A stretch of DNA of 64,000 bases, taken from assembly GCF_018128545.1 (NCBI RefSeq), contig NZ_JAGSND010000005.1, positions 204,384 through 268,383 of the forward strand. The letters are read 5' to 3'. The position numbers and the translations under genes are program-made. Position 1 is the stretch's first letter. Each line of letters begins with the position of its first letter. Source of the DNA: Sinanaerobacter chloroacetimidivorans (lineage in GTDB: Bacteria > Bacillota > Clostridia > Peptostreptococcales > Anaerovoracaceae). Below the pieces are notes generated by a model. It did no database searches, was not told the DNA's origin, and worked only from the letters and a program-made list of their open reading frames with translations. Shown here piece by piece: positions 51,317 to 60,162 of this stretch.

Positions 51317-52567
51317 ATGAAACAAAACGAAATTAGAGATATTCGCCTTGCTCCTTCCGGGCATCAGAAAATAGAATGGGTAAAAAACAATATGCCTATA
51401 TTAAGAGGGCTGGAAGAACAGATGAAAGAAGAGAAGCCCTTTGCAGGTGTAAAAATTTCGCTATCGGTACATTTGGAAGCAAAAACTGCCTACTTATGTC
51501 AGGTACTGGCCGCAGGCGGAGCCGAAATGTCCGTTACAGGAAGCAATGTTCTGTCCACACAGGATGATATCGCAGCCGCTTTGGCCGATACGGGCATGAA
51601 GGTCTATGCTTACCACGGAGCGACGGCAGAGGAATATGAACGACACATAGAAATGGCTCTGGAGCATAAACCCAACATCATCATTGACGACGGAGGGGAT
51701 CTGGTCGGTTTGATTCATAATAGAAGGCCTGATCTCGGAGAGGAAGTCTGGGGCGGTTGCGAAGAGACCACAACCGGCGTGATCCGGCTGAAAGCGATGG
51801 AGCGGGAAAGAATCCTGAAATTTCCCATGGTTGCAGTAAATGATGCCCAATGCAAGCATTTATTCGATAACCGTTACGGAACAGGCCAGTCAGTTTGGGA
51901 CAGCATTATGCGCAATACCAATTTAATCATTGCAGGAAAGACCGTTGTGGTGGCAGGCTACGGCTGGTGCAGTAAAGGAATTGCCATGAGAGCTGCCGCG
52001 CTGGGAGCCAGAGTTATCGTAACGGAAATTGATCCTGTGAAAGCCATCGAAGCAAAAATGGATGGTTATGAACCAATGACCATGAAAGAGGCCGCTCCGC
52101 TGGGGGATATCTTCGTAGCGGCTACCGGCTGCAGCAAGGTGATTACGGTAGAGCATATGCTGACCATGAAGGACAGGGCTATCTTGACAAATGCCGGCCA
52201 TTTCAACGTTGAAGTGGATATGGAGGAATTGGAGAAGGCGGCGGCTCAAAAGAAGGAAACCAGAAAAAATATTATGGGATACCAATTGGAGAACGGAAAA
52301 TGGGTCAATGTCATTGCGGAAGGACGTCTTGTAAACATTGCTGCTGCTGACGGACATCCTGCTGAAATCATGGATATGAGCTTCGCCGTTCAGTGTTTAT
52401 CCGCTTTATATATTCTGAATCACCGGGGACATCTGGAAAACAAAGTAATTGACGTATCTGCAGAAATAGACGATGTTGTAGCAAGACGCAAGTTGGAAGC
52501 TTGGGGTATCACCATTGATGCACTGACCCCGGAACAGGAAAAATACCTGAGCAGCTGGAATGTGTAA
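51317..52567 (+). CDS. ahcY: Adenosylhomocysteinase
   Basis: 416 residues from the ATG at 51317, seven nt after AAAGGAGGA; ATG 51314 and TTG 51311 are also in frame. NAD-binding VVVAGYGWCSKGIAMRAAALGA, substrate-binding GCEETTTGVIRL, VNDAQCKHLFDNRYGTGQS, and NAGHFNVEVD are present. It splits S-adenosylhomocysteine into adenosine and homocysteine. The shorter, archaeal/Clostridial form lacks the C-terminal KPxxYRY tail of eukaryotic enzymes and ends in YLSSW. Followed by an aminotransferase 30 nt on. Confidence 0.96.
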   Translation: MKQNEIRDIRLAPSGHQKIEWVKNNMPILRGLEEQMKEEKPFAGVKISLSVHLEAKTAYLCQVLAAGGAEMSVTGSNVLSTQDDIAAALADTGMKVYAYHGATAEEYERHIEMALEHKPNIIIDDGGDLVGLIHNRRPDLGEEVWGGCEETTTGVIRLKAMERERILKFPMVAVNDAQCKHLFDNRYGTGQSVWDSIMRNTNLIIAGKTVVVAGYGWCSKGIAMRAAALGARVIVTEIDPVKAIEAKMDGYEPMTMKEAAPLGDIFVAATGCSKVITVEHMLTMKDRAILTNAGHFNVEVDMEELEKAAAQKKETRKNIMGYQLENGKWVNVIAEGRLVNIAAADGHPAEIMDMSFAVQCLSALYILNHRGHLENKVIDVSAEIDDVVARRKLEAWGITIDALTPEQEKYLSSWNV

Positions 52568-52597
52568 ACGTGTAGATCTAGGAGGACGAATAAGAGA

Positions 52598-53788
52598 ATG
52601 AATTTTGCAGGCAGAATGGACTTTTTACAGGATAAAGAACTACTCAATGCTATGGAATTGACTGAAACAGAGGATATGATTTCCTTTTCTGCGGGCTTTC
52701 CTTCTCCCGAAACGTACCCTGTAGAGGATATCAAGGAATCCTTTATCAAAGTGCTGGAAAATGAGGGGAAAGAGGCTTTGAGCTATTGTTCCACCAGTGG
52801 TTATGGAACGTTGAGAGAAATCATCGCCAAACGGATGCAGGATAAATTCGGTTTGCAGTATGATAAAAGTGAAGTCATCATTACAAGCGGATCCCAGCAG
52901 GCGCTGGATATGAGCGGGATGCTGTTTATCGATAAGGGGGATGTCATCCTGTTTGAAACCCCTTCCTATTTAGGAGCCGTGAACGCGCTGAAGGCTTATG
53001 AAGCAGAACTGGTGGCTGTTCCTACAGATCACGACGGAATTCAGATAGATGCGTTGAAGGAGGCCTTGGATCGGTATGGAAGCAGAGTCAAACTGATATA
53101 CGTGATCCCTGATTTTCAAAATCCCACAGGACGCAGCTGGTCACCTGAGAGAAGAAAAGAATTTATGGACTTTATCGGTGATTACGATATTGCGGTGCTT
53201 GAGGATGCTGCCTATTCTGAGCTTTCTTTTGAAGAACAGTTGGAAAAACCATTGAGCTATTATGATAAAAAAGGACAGGTCGTATATGTGGGGACTTTTT
53301 CCAAAACTTTCTGTCCCGGTTTGCGGGTGGCCTGGCTATGTGCAAGGCATGAAATTATGGAAAAGTATCTGATTCTTAAAAATGCCGCAGATTTATCCTC
53401 ATCGGCCATTGCCCAGAGACAGATGGCGTATTACCTTCAGCATCATGATCTTGATGCACATATCAAGAAAATATCCAAACTCTATCAGGAAAGAAGAGAC
53501 ACTATGATGAAGGTCATTGCTCAGGAATTTCCCAAAGAGGCCCATTATGTGGTTCCCAAGGGCGGTTTGTTTATCTGGATGGAGCTTCCTGAAAACAAGG
53601 ATGCCAGAGAGCTTCTGAAAAGAGCTTATGCGGAGAAGGTGGCCTTTATCCCAGGCGGTTCCTTTTATCCAAGCGGTGTCAAGAACAATGAGATGAGATT
53701 AAATTTTTCCAATATGTCGGAAGAAGAGATCAGAAAAGGAATGCGTATTCTGGGACGTCTTACCAGGGAATATCTGCTGGAAAAATAA
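52598..53788 (+). CDS. PLP-dependent aminotransferase (LysN/2-aminoadipate type)
   Basis: 396 residues, fold type I. The N-terminal MISFSAGFPSPETYPVED, ITSGSQQALDMSGMLFIDKGD, IYVIPDFQNPTGRSWSPERR and the PLP lysine in YVGTFSKTFCPGLRVAW place it in the group with 2-aminoadipate and aromatic aminotransferases and MocR C-terminal domains. AGGAGGACGAATAAGAGA precedes the ATG. Cotranscription with ahcY is likely (30-nt gap). Substrate range is usually broad. Confidence 0.92.
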   Translation: MNFAGRMDFLQDKELLNAMELTETEDMISFSAGFPSPETYPVEDIKESFIKVLENEGKEALSYCSTSGYGTLREIIAKRMQDKFGLQYDKSEVIITSGSQQALDMSGMLFIDKGDVILFETPSYLGAVNALKAYEAELVAVPTDHDGIQIDALKEALDRYGSRVKLIYVIPDFQNPTGRSWSPERRKEFMDFIGDYDIAVLEDAAYSELSFEEQLEKPLSYYDKKGQVVYVGTFSKTFCPGLRVAWLCARHEIMEKYLILKNAADLSSSAIAQRQMAYYLQHHDLDAHIKKISKLYQERRDTMMKVIAQEFPKEAHYVVPKGGLFIWMELPENKDARELLKRAYAEKVAFIPGGSFYPSGVKNNEMRLNFSNMSEEEIRKGMRILGRLTREYLLEK

Positions 53789-53853
53789 GCAAATAAAAGG
53801 AAAAATCTGTTGAATAAAATTGAATAAAAATATCAGATAATTCTATTCAATAC

Positions 53854-53882
53854 TTGAAAAACAGGGAAATAAATTGTATAAT
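53854..53882 (+). promoter_or_regulatory. Promoter of the glycine-riboswitch transcript
   Basis: TTGAAA, 17 nt, TATAAT. Confidence 0.75.
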
Positions 53883-53907
53883 ATATCCAGTTGAATATTA
53901 CGGGCGA

Positions 53908-54078
53908 GGATGACCCTAGACACTCCGTTCCACAGGGGGGCCGAAGAAGCAAACCGGAAAAGTGGCAGTTTTTCCGCGGAAACTGACAGGCAAAAGGAAG
54001 GTCATCGGACGATACTTTGGAGAGACCACTTCAGTGTGGAGCCAACGAGGATATAACCAACCGGCAAAAGGACAGAGG
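53908..54078 (+). promoter_or_regulatory. Tandem glycine riboswitch
   Basis: Aptamer 1 (53908-54006) is closed by GGATGACC/GGTCATC and contains GCCGAAGAAGCAAA and CAGGCAAAAGGA. Aptamer 2 (about 54010-54078) has TTTGGAGAGACCACTT, GAGCCAACGAGG and CGGCAAAAGGACAGAGG, the family hallmarks. A terminator hairpin follows directly, so glycine binding most likely prevents termination, as in other glycine switches; the direction is inference. Confidence 0.93.
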
Positions 54079-54119
54079 AATATATGAGCCATTGTTAGGG
54101 CGCGTGTATTCCTTTTTTT
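54076..54119 (+). terminator. Expression-platform terminator of the glycine riboswitch
   Basis: AGGAATA / TATTCCT stem followed by seven T. Its left arm overlaps the 3' end of aptamer 2, so the two are mutually exclusive. Confidence 0.85.
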
Positions 54120-54301
54120 ATTCCCTTGAAAGTCTTCTTTGATTGAAAAGAAATTAGGACTGAGGACTTATGCAAGGAAATGAATGAGGAATGCAGGTGC
54201 CGGGCAATACTTGTAATGATATTTAACTTCCAAGACTGCTGAATAAAGGTAGGGCAGGCTGCTTTCGGCAGACATGCCGCTTAAAAGCAAGGAGGAAATC
54301 T

Positions 54302-55651
54302 ATGAAAATGTTATTGGTGGGAGCGGGAGCTGTAGGTGAGTCTATATTGAGAATCCTGCAGTCCAGGGATCCCGATGGAAAGTGGCTGGAAAAGGTCGTG
54401 GTATCCGATTGCGATCTGTACCGGGCACAGGAGGTAGTTGGCCATCTTCAGGAAGACGAAAGGTTTGTCGCCGAATACGCAGACGCCAGGGAGAAGGACC
54501 AAATCGTAGCGCTTATTCAAAAGTATCAGTGTGATTTTGTTATGGATGCGGCAGCGCCGTACGTCTGCAACAATATTTTTGATGCATCCTATGAGGGGGG
54601 CGTAAATTACGGCAATATGGGTACCTGGTCAGTCCCCAGGGATAACCCCAAGCTGGGACTTGGTATTGAGAACAGTTATATCGAACCTATGACCAAGTAT
54701 AACTTTGACAGGCATAAGGATTGGCAGAAGAAAGGCATCATGGCGTGCATCTGTCTGGGGGTTGATCCGGGAGTAGTCAACGTTTTTGCAAAATTTGCGG
54801 CCGTATATCTCTTTGATGAAATCCACGAGATTCATGTCAAGGATGGAGGGAATTTAACCATTCCCGGTGCAGATAAGGATACGATTATATTCGGTTTTAA
54901 TGTATGGACGGTTCTTGATGAGTGTATCAATCCCAATATAGAGTGGGACAAAGAGAAGGGCGGTTTTATCGTGGAAGGCGCTTTTGCAGGGGAAGAAACT
55001 TTTGAAATGCCCGCAGGAGTTGGCCTCAATACACTTGTCAAGGTTGAACATGAGGAAACGGTAACGATGCCTCGTTACCTGGAACAGTATGGATTGAAGA
55101 AATGTACCTTTAAGATAGCCTTGGACGATAATCTGGTGCAGGCATTGAAGGTCATTAGTTCTTTGGGATTGAGAAGCCTTCACCCGATCCATGTGAGTGG
55201 TGTGGAAGTGGTTCCCCGGGATGTGGTAGCGGCAGCTGCTCCCCAGCCCAAGGATCTAGGCAGTGAGATGCTGGGCAAGATGTGTGTAGGGGTTCATTGC
55301 AAAGGTATCAAAGATGGAAAAACCAGAGAAGTTTTTATATATCAGCCATTTGACAATCAAATTTCCATGCACGACTGGAAAATGCAGGCTGTGGTAGCAC
55401 AGACCGGATTTGGAGCTGCGGTAGGTATCGAACTTATCGCAAAGGGAGTATGGAAGGATGCAGGCGTTTTTTCACCGGAATATTTTGACCCCATTCCATA
55501 TTTGGAAATTATGGATGAGGCGGGTTTTGAATACGGTATCGTAGAAATGGAATCACAGTACAAAACGATCAATGATAAAAAAATCATGGCTCAGATTTTC
55601 ACAGATGCAGCGAACCTGCGAAAGCTGGCCGCAAAACTTGAAAAAAGATAA
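54302..55651 (+). CDS. Saccharopine dehydrogenase-family oxidoreductase under glycine riboswitch
   Basis: 449 residues. The N-terminal Rossmann fold has MLLVGAGAVGESILRIL. The central domain has MDAAAPYVCNNIFDASYEGGVNYGNMG, ICLGVDPGVVNVFAKFAAVY and DECINPN, the saccharopine/carboxynorspermidine dehydrogenase pattern. These enzymes reduce imines formed between an amine or amino acid and a keto acid, or the reverse. Substrate unknown. It is the only gene after the tandem glycine riboswitch; a link to glycine or a glycine adduct is suggested. AAGGAGGAAATCT precedes the ATG, and a GGCAGGCTGC/GGCAG-type hairpin lies in the leader near 54257-54282. Confidence 0.9.
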   Translation: MKMLLVGAGAVGESILRILQSRDPDGKWLEKVVVSDCDLYRAQEVVGHLQEDERFVAEYADAREKDQIVALIQKYQCDFVMDAAAPYVCNNIFDASYEGGVNYGNMGTWSVPRDNPKLGLGIENSYIEPMTKYNFDRHKDWQKKGIMACICLGVDPGVVNVFAKFAAVYLFDEIHEIHVKDGGNLTIPGADKDTIIFGFNVWTVLDECINPNIEWDKEKGGFIVEGAFAGEETFEMPAGVGLNTLVKVEHEETVTMPRYLEQYGLKKCTFKIALDDNLVQALKVISSLGLRSLHPIHVSGVEVVPRDVVAAAAPQPKDLGSEMLGKMCVGVHCKGIKDGKTREVFIYQPFDNQISMHDWKMQAVVAQTGFGAAVGIELIAKGVWKDAGVFSPEYFDPIPYLEIMDEAGFEYGIVEMESQYKTINDKKIMAQIFTDAANLRKLAAKLEKR

Positions 55652-55758
55652 ATTACCCTTTTTCAGGCCTCTTGGACTGCTCATTGCTCGAAAGTCCATC
55701 GGACTTTCTCCCGACATTCGCACCCTTGCGGGTTCGACTCTCCTACTCCTTAAAAACG

Positions 55759-55787
55759 AAAAAAGCCGAAGCATAAAAAGCCTCGGC
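55759..55787 (-). terminator. Terminator of tRNA-Glu
   Basis: Minus strand GCCGAGGC / GCTTCGGC stem, loop TTTTTAT, followed by T6. Confidence 0.88.
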
Positions 55788-55797
55788 ATTTTTCTCT

Positions 55798-55872
55798 TGG
55801 TAACCCGTAGGGGAGTCGAACCCCTGATTCCGCCGTGAGAGGGCGACGTCTTGACCACTTGACCAACGGGTC
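55798..55872 (-). tRNA. tRNA-Glu (CTC)
   Basis: 75 nt including encoded CCA. Acceptor GACCCGT/ACGGGTT; D arm GTC..GAC; anticodon stem TCGCC/GGCGG with loop CTCTCAC (anticodon CTC); T arm AGGGG-TTCGACT-CCCCT; then A and CCA. Its terminator follows. It lies 2.3 kb from the glutamyl-tRNA synthetase gene. Confidence 0.96.
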
Positions 55873-56021
55873 ATGCAATATAATAAAGGATCAATCTTGT
55901 TGACGATCAAATTTGCCGGTTAAAGCCAGCTTCGGAATCGGACCCCCAACCTTAGAAAGCAACCCTACAATAGTTAATAATAAAACATTTTGCATAAAAT
56001 TGCAACTATATTTTCGAATAA

Positions 56022-56396
56022 TCAATTCGGATAATCAATCAGTTCCTTTTCGGCTTCCCTGTCGGTCAGGGTAAAGCAGATTAAACGGTTCCCTTTATAG
56101 GATAATCTTCCTCTGTCTCCTTTTTCCAGAAGATTGTAGTACCCGTTTCCGGAATATAAGACAATGGTTCCGGATGGTGTTTGGAACGCTATGGTGTAAG
56201 TTGTTTTCGTCGTCATAAAACCTTGTACGATATCGTAGGAAGTATTCGTTGCTGTCTGTTTATACAAGACTTTGGCCGGTATGTTCTCTTTTGATTTCAT
56301 ACAGCATTTTCTAATGATCGCTGCGAATACAGCCAAAAATATTAAAAAATAGAATATAATACCTGATATCTTATAAATCGTTTCATAAAAAATCAT
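56022..56396 (-). CDS. DUF2500-family membrane protein
   Basis: 124 residues. One membrane segment (IYKISGIIFYFLIFLAVFAAII, about 7-28) and a cytosolic or external beta domain with AKVLYKQTATN, YTIAFQTPSGTIVLYSGNGYYNLLEKGDRGRLSYKGNRLICF. The GDxGxLxYxGxRxxxF ending is the DUF2500 (YhhM-like) signature. Function unknown. Located 7 nt after the pentapeptide protein gene, so co-transcribed. Confidence 0.85.
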   Translation of the reverse strand: MIFYETIYKISGIIFYFLIFLAVFAAIIRKCCMKSKENIPAKVLYKQTATNTSYDIVQGFMTTKTTYTIAFQTPSGTIVLYSGNGYYNLLEKGDRGRLSYKGNRLICFTLTDREAEKELIDYPN

Positions 56397-56403
56397 TTTT
56401 GGA

Positions 56404-57330
56404 TTACCTTTCCCAATGATCCGGCGAAAGAAGAAAACCCGGGATCTTTGTCGTACGATCTCCCTTTGCTACATTAAGCTGCGCCTGGGTCAGAAAGATA
56501 CTGTCCGAAAGGTCGGCTCCCCGCAGATCCGTATTTCTCAAATCGGCTCCAATAAGGTCGGCCCCGCTTAAATCGACACCTCTAAGATCCGCGGCAATCA
56601 ACCAGGATCCCCTTAAATTGGCCCCCCTCAGGTTCTTGCTTCTAAGATCGGCGGCAACCAGATCCGCCCCCGGACGAAGCTTTTTGGATAGGCCTGTCCG
56701 CCTATCATTTGTGCTCAGGTATTGAGAGCGTACAAGCTCACTGACTTGCTGCAGCAATGGATTTACCTTTCCTCGATGTGCTGCAGCATCCAGTTGCAAG
56801 AGCTGGTCGGAACTGAGTAAAGCAGCCTGTTTTGTTTCTTCCAGCATAGAAGCAATTGCTTCCTGCATCTGCGGTGATTGTACCAGGGAGAAAGCCTGTG
56901 TCAGATACCACAGCATCTCATGCAGCTGGCGCACGACCAGAAAAACTTCAAACATCTGATTTGCAGTTTCCGAAGCTTTCCGCCAATCCATCCCTTTAAA
57001 CGTAACTTGGGACACTTTTGGGCCTGCGCCAAAGCAGTCAAAAGCACTGCAGCCTTTCAGCCCTTTCTCGCGGAGACTTTCGTGCACACTGCAGCGAAAA
57101 TCCATCTGCAAATTCGGACATGGGCTTCCTGCTTCTTTATCCTTGGGAAATCCCTCTGAAGCGGAGAAAAATAAGGCGACACAACATAGTCCAAAGCATT
57201 TTTCGCAATCTATTCGTAAGACGTTGTAATTAAAGCATTTTTCGCGATCTATTCGCAAGGCGTTGTAATCAATGCCTTTACTCTTCCCGGTATTGTGTCC
57301 TTCGTATATGCTGCTGCCGTAATCCTTCAT
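56404..57330 (-). CDS. Pentapeptide-repeat protein with cysteine-rich N-terminal domain
   Basis: 308 residues from the ATG at 57330 (GGGGTACGGGG upstream); the frame extends to 57387 but a TGCTATAAT extended -10 lies there. The N-terminus has [14 protein letters not shown] and [16 protein letters not shown] cysteine motifs, a helical middle, and about eight pentapeptide units ([20 protein letters not shown]) near the C-terminus, which form a square beta-helix. Related proteins exist in Bacilli and Clostridia; function unknown. The two near-identical 13-codon repeats before the first Cys motif (DNA 57193-57269) are unusual. Confidence 0.86.
   Translation of the reverse strand: MKDYGSSIYEGHNTGKSKGIDYNALRIDREKCFNYNVLRIDCEKCFGLCCVALFFSASEGFPKDKEAGSPCPNLQMDFRCSVHESLREKGLKGCSAFDCFGAGPKVSQVTFKGMDWRKASETANQMFEVFLVVRQLHEMLWYLTQAFSLVQSPQMQEAIASMLEETKQAALLSSDQLLQLDAAAHRGKVNPLLQQVSELVRSQYLSTNDRRTGLSKKLRPGADLVAADLRSKNLRGANLRGSWLIAADLRGVDLSGADLIGADLRNTDLRGADLSDSIFLTQAQLNVAKGDRTTKIPGFLLSPDHWER
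57193..57269. repeat. 39-bp tandem repeat (two units) inside the pentapeptide gene
   Basis: Two 38-nt matching blocks at 57193-57230 and 57232-57269, 35 of 38 identical, period 39 (13 codons). They duplicate the segment encoding [13 protein letters not shown] / [13 protein letters not shown], keeping frame. Confidence 0.9.
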
Positions 57331-57390
57331 CCCCGTACCCCTGTCTATTTGCATTTTATTAGCTGCATTCATTATAGCACAAATCATCCT

Positions 57391-57951
57391 TTAACAAAAA
57401 TATTTAATAAACCCTTCTGCCATGTAATCCGCTATTTTTAAAGCCTGATCTTCCAGGCTTTCATAAAGAGTGATGGACTCCTGATACCTGCCTGCCAGAA
57501 CGGTTACCATCTCCAATATGGTGATTCTGTAATACTCATATAAGAGATTTCTCCATGTCTCCTCATTCCAGTATGGATTGATTTCCGCCAGATAGGCTGC
57601 TATTTCATTGGCATTTTCATACATACGCTGGGTAGCTTCGTCCACCGTTTCTCTGTCACCTTCCTTTTCTGCATTCAATATCTCAGCTCCTATGAGGATC
57701 TGCCCGGTAAGATAATATTGAATTTGATTGGCGATGTCTTCCCCGAAGAATACTTCGAAGAGATCCTTAAAAGCCAGGGGAGCATAATACAGTCTTTCTC
57801 CGATCAGATCTACATCTCCGAATTTTGATGCAGAACTGACCAGAAAAGCTCTTCTCCACATGGCAAGCTGCATCCAGAGCCTTCTAAGTTTATTGATTAA
57901 ATTCATCTGCCCCAAAGTAATGTGGGTTGTATTTTGATTCAAGGTATCCAT
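57391..57951 (-). CDS. Single-domain member of the uncharacterised tandem-protein family
   Basis: 186 residues, homologous to each half of the protein at 45284. Shared marks are ITLGQMN, MWRRAFL, EGDRE, ENANEIAAYLAEINPYWNEETW and the GRYQESITLYESLEDQ tail. No signal peptide or membrane segment; predicted helical. CAGGAGGCTTTTTT precedes the ATG. Followed 60 nt on by the pentapeptide and DUF2500 genes on the same strand. Function unknown; automatic labels such as acetylglutamate kinase have no support in motifs. Confidence 0.85.
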   Translation of the reverse strand: MDTLNQNTTHITLGQMNLINKLRRLWMQLAMWRRAFLVSSASKFGDVDLIGERLYYAPLAFKDLFEVFFGEDIANQIQYYLTGQILIGAEILNAEKEGDRETVDEATQRMYENANEIAAYLAEINPYWNEETWRNLLYEYYRITILEMVTVLAGRYQESITLYESLEDQALKIADYMAEGFIKYFC

Positions 57952-58047
57952 AAAAAAGCCTCCTGAAATTCTTTTTTTAACGAGCTGAATTCTTTCTTAC
58001 CATCATATGCATGTTTTTTCGCTGCAATACGGAAATCATTTATTTAG

Positions 58048-58076
58048 TTGAATCAGAATTGGGCACAGTATATAAT
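58048..58076 (+). promoter_or_regulatory. Promoter of gltX
   Basis: TTGAAT, 17 nt, TATAAT. Confidence 0.7.
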
Positions 58077-58134
58077 ATTACAGGTATGAATGGAGCAGAA
58101 ATACAAATCCAACAAAATGGAGGTTAACGATAAT

Positions 58135-59790
58135 ATGGATTATAACAAATTAGCGGAGTTGCTTTTTCCGCATATAACCAAAGACCCGAAGGAATACGAA
58201 ACGGTTTATCCGCAAAGAAACCTTCCGGAAGGTGCAAAGGTTACAAGGCTGGGACCAAGCCCCACCGGGTTTATCCATCTTGGAAATCTATACGGTGCTT
58301 TCGTTGATGAGCGGCTTGCCCATCAAAGCGGAGGAATTTTCTATCTTCGAATTGAAGATACCGATGACAAACGTCAGGTTGAAGGTGCAGTGGAGGCCAT
58401 TATTTCCTCTTTGGAATTCTTTGGCGTTACCTTCGATGAAGGAGCCACCATGGATGGTTCGCTGGGAGACTATGGCCCCTATTATCAAAGCCAGCGCGGC
58501 GAACTTTATCAAACTTACGTAAAGCAGATGGTTCAGCGGGGACAAGCCTATCCCTGTTTCTGTACCGAGGAAGAATTGGCGGCCATACGAGAAACCCAGG
58601 AAAGCCTGAAAGAAAATCCTGGTTATTATGGGAAATGGGCAAAACACAGAAATTTAACCATGGAAGAAATTGAAGAGCGGCTGGCCCGTGGGGAATCCTT
58701 TGTGGTAAGATTACGATCTCAGGGAACCCATGAGGGAAAGGAAGAAGATCTTAAGTCGATCTACGTTGAGGATGGGATCCGGGGAACTTTGGCAATGCCG
58801 GAAAACGATCAGGATGTCGTAATATTGAAAGCCAACGGAATCCCCACCTACCATTTTGCTCACGTGGTGGATGACCATTTCATGAGAACGACCCATGTGG
58901 TAAGAGGTGCTGAATGGCTCCCCTCTCTGCCGATTCATGTGGAATTGTTTCAGACTCTTGGTTGGCCGCTGCCTATCTATTGCCATACAGCCCAGCTGAT
59001 GAAAATGGAAGACGGAAACAAGAGGAAACTGTCCAAAAGAAAAGATCCGGAACTCTCACTGGATTATTACCGACAGGAAGGCTATCATCCAAAATCGGTA
59101 CGCGAGTATCTGCTGACCATATTGAATTCCAATTATGAGGAATGGAGAATGGAGAATCCTGATACTCCTGCAGAAGAGTTTTCTTTCACTGTGGAAAAGA
59201 TGAGCAATTCGGGAACTCTTTTTGACCTGGATAAATTAAATGATATTAGCAAGGATGTGCTGGTTAAACTGCCTGCCTCAGAGCTTGTTCAATTTATGAC
59301 GGACTGGGCAAGGGCTTATCGTCCTGAACTTCTGGTGTTATTCGAAGGCCGGGAAGAATATCTGACCAAGATTCTGGATTTAGGAAGAAGTGGTGATAAA
59401 CCCAGAAAAGATTTGATATACGCCAAACAGATTTTTGAATTTATCAAATACTTCTATGATGATTATTTTGAAATAGAAGACAGCTATCCTGAAAATGTCA
59501 GTGTAGAGGATGCAAAGACAATACTCAAAGCTTATCTTGCCTCTTACGAACACACTGACGATCAAACTCAGTGGTTTGATAAAATCCGTACGATTGCAGC
59601 GGAAAATGGTTATGCATCAAAACCGAAGGACTATAAAAAGAATCCGGAATTGTACAAAGGGCACGTCGGAGATGTCAGTACCGTAATCCGAATCGCGGTT
59701 ATGGGACGGTTGATGTCTCCCGATATTTGGGAAATCCAGCAGATACTTGGCGAAGAAAATACAATAGAAAGAATTAAAAAAGTTTTGTAA
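58135..59790 (+). CDS. gltX: Glutamate--tRNA ligase
   Basis: 551 residues from the ATG at 58135 (GGAGG 11 nt upstream; ATGs at 58120 and 58090 also in frame). The class I signature GPSPTGFIHLGNLYGAF (HIGH equivalent), RIEDTDDKRQ, and the KMSKS-like loop KLSKRKDPELS are intact, with a helical anticodon-binding domain. It charges tRNA-Glu. It is the longer, about 550-residue form found in Clostridia rather than the about 480-residue form. A tRNA-Glu gene lies 2.3 kb away. Confidence 0.94.
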   Translation: MDYNKLAELLFPHITKDPKEYETVYPQRNLPEGAKVTRLGPSPTGFIHLGNLYGAFVDERLAHQSGGIFYLRIEDTDDKRQVEGAVEAIISSLEFFGVTFDEGATMDGSLGDYGPYYQSQRGELYQTYVKQMVQRGQAYPCFCTEEELAAIRETQESLKENPGYYGKWAKHRNLTMEEIEERLARGESFVVRLRSQGTHEGKEEDLKSIYVEDGIRGTLAMPENDQDVVILKANGIPTYHFAHVVDDHFMRTTHVVRGAEWLPSLPIHVELFQTLGWPLPIYCHTAQLMKMEDGNKRKLSKRKDPELSLDYYRQEGYHPKSVREYLLTILNSNYEEWRMENPDTPAEEFSFTVEKMSNSGTLFDLDKLNDISKDVLVKLPASELVQFMTDWARAYRPELLVLFEGREEYLTKILDLGRSGDKPRKDLIYAKQIFEFIKYFYDDYFEIEDSYPENVSVEDAKTILKAYLASYEHTDDQTQWFDKIRTIAAENGYASKPKDYKKNPELYKGHVGDVSTVIRIAVMGRLMSPDIWEIQQILGEENTIERIKKVL

Positions 59791-59859
59791 CACATTCAAT
59801 GACCTCTTCATAAATTATACTACAAACAAATTATTTTTTAAGAAGCAGGTGATTAAAAA

Positions 59860-59964
59860 ATGTCAGATGGATGTGGACTCCTTGGTGGAGAGGGAATTGA
59901 TACCAGCTTACTGTTCTTCTTCTTATTGCTGGTAGTCATATTCTGTAACTGTAGATTCGTGTAA
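59860..59964 (+). CDS. Small hydrophobic protein (34 aa)
   Basis: 34 residues: a Gly/Cys-rich start (MSDGCGLLGGEG) and a strongly hydrophobic end with two Cys. AGGTGATTAAAA precedes the ATG. It resembles the tiny single-membrane proteins of the YjcZ/sporulation-coat type in general character only. Lies alone between gltX and a pair of terminators. Confidence 0.6.
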   Translation: MSDGCGLLGGEGIDTSLLFFFLLLVVIFCNCRFV

Positions 59965-60058
59965 AAGTAAAATTCACCCACAGCGTGCCGATTTACATGA
60001 AATGCAGAGAACAGCACGGCGAGGATTGAATTTTCAAGCTGCTGCAAGATTTACACAA

Positions 60059-60096
60059 GATAGAAAAGTTTGCCTGAGGGCAAACTTTTTCTATCA
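60059..60096 (+). terminator. Terminator after the 34-aa gene
   Basis: GATAGAAAAGTTTGCC / GGCAAACTTTTTCTATC, 16-bp arms with one bulge, loop TGAG. Confidence 0.85.
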
Positions 60097-60116
60097 CTCA
60101 AACTGTCCTTTCTTAT

Positions 60117-60154
60117 TAAAAAAGAAACCATCTCAGCTGAGATGGTTTCTTTTC
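60117..60154. terminator. Terminator of the molybdenum hydroxylase operon
   Basis: Perfect palindrome AAAGAAACCATCTCAG / CTGAGATGGTTTCTTT with A/T runs on both sides, just after the minus-strand stop at 60163. Confidence 0.85.
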
Positions 60155-60162
60155 GTCTGGGT

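Noticed and set aside
55725..55755. Second tRNA gene next to tRNA-Glu
   Set aside because: A T-loop-like string is present but its stems do not pair and no acceptor or anticodon arm was found.
57193..57269. CRISPR-like repeats
   Set aside because: Two adjacent units without spacers, inside a coding frame.
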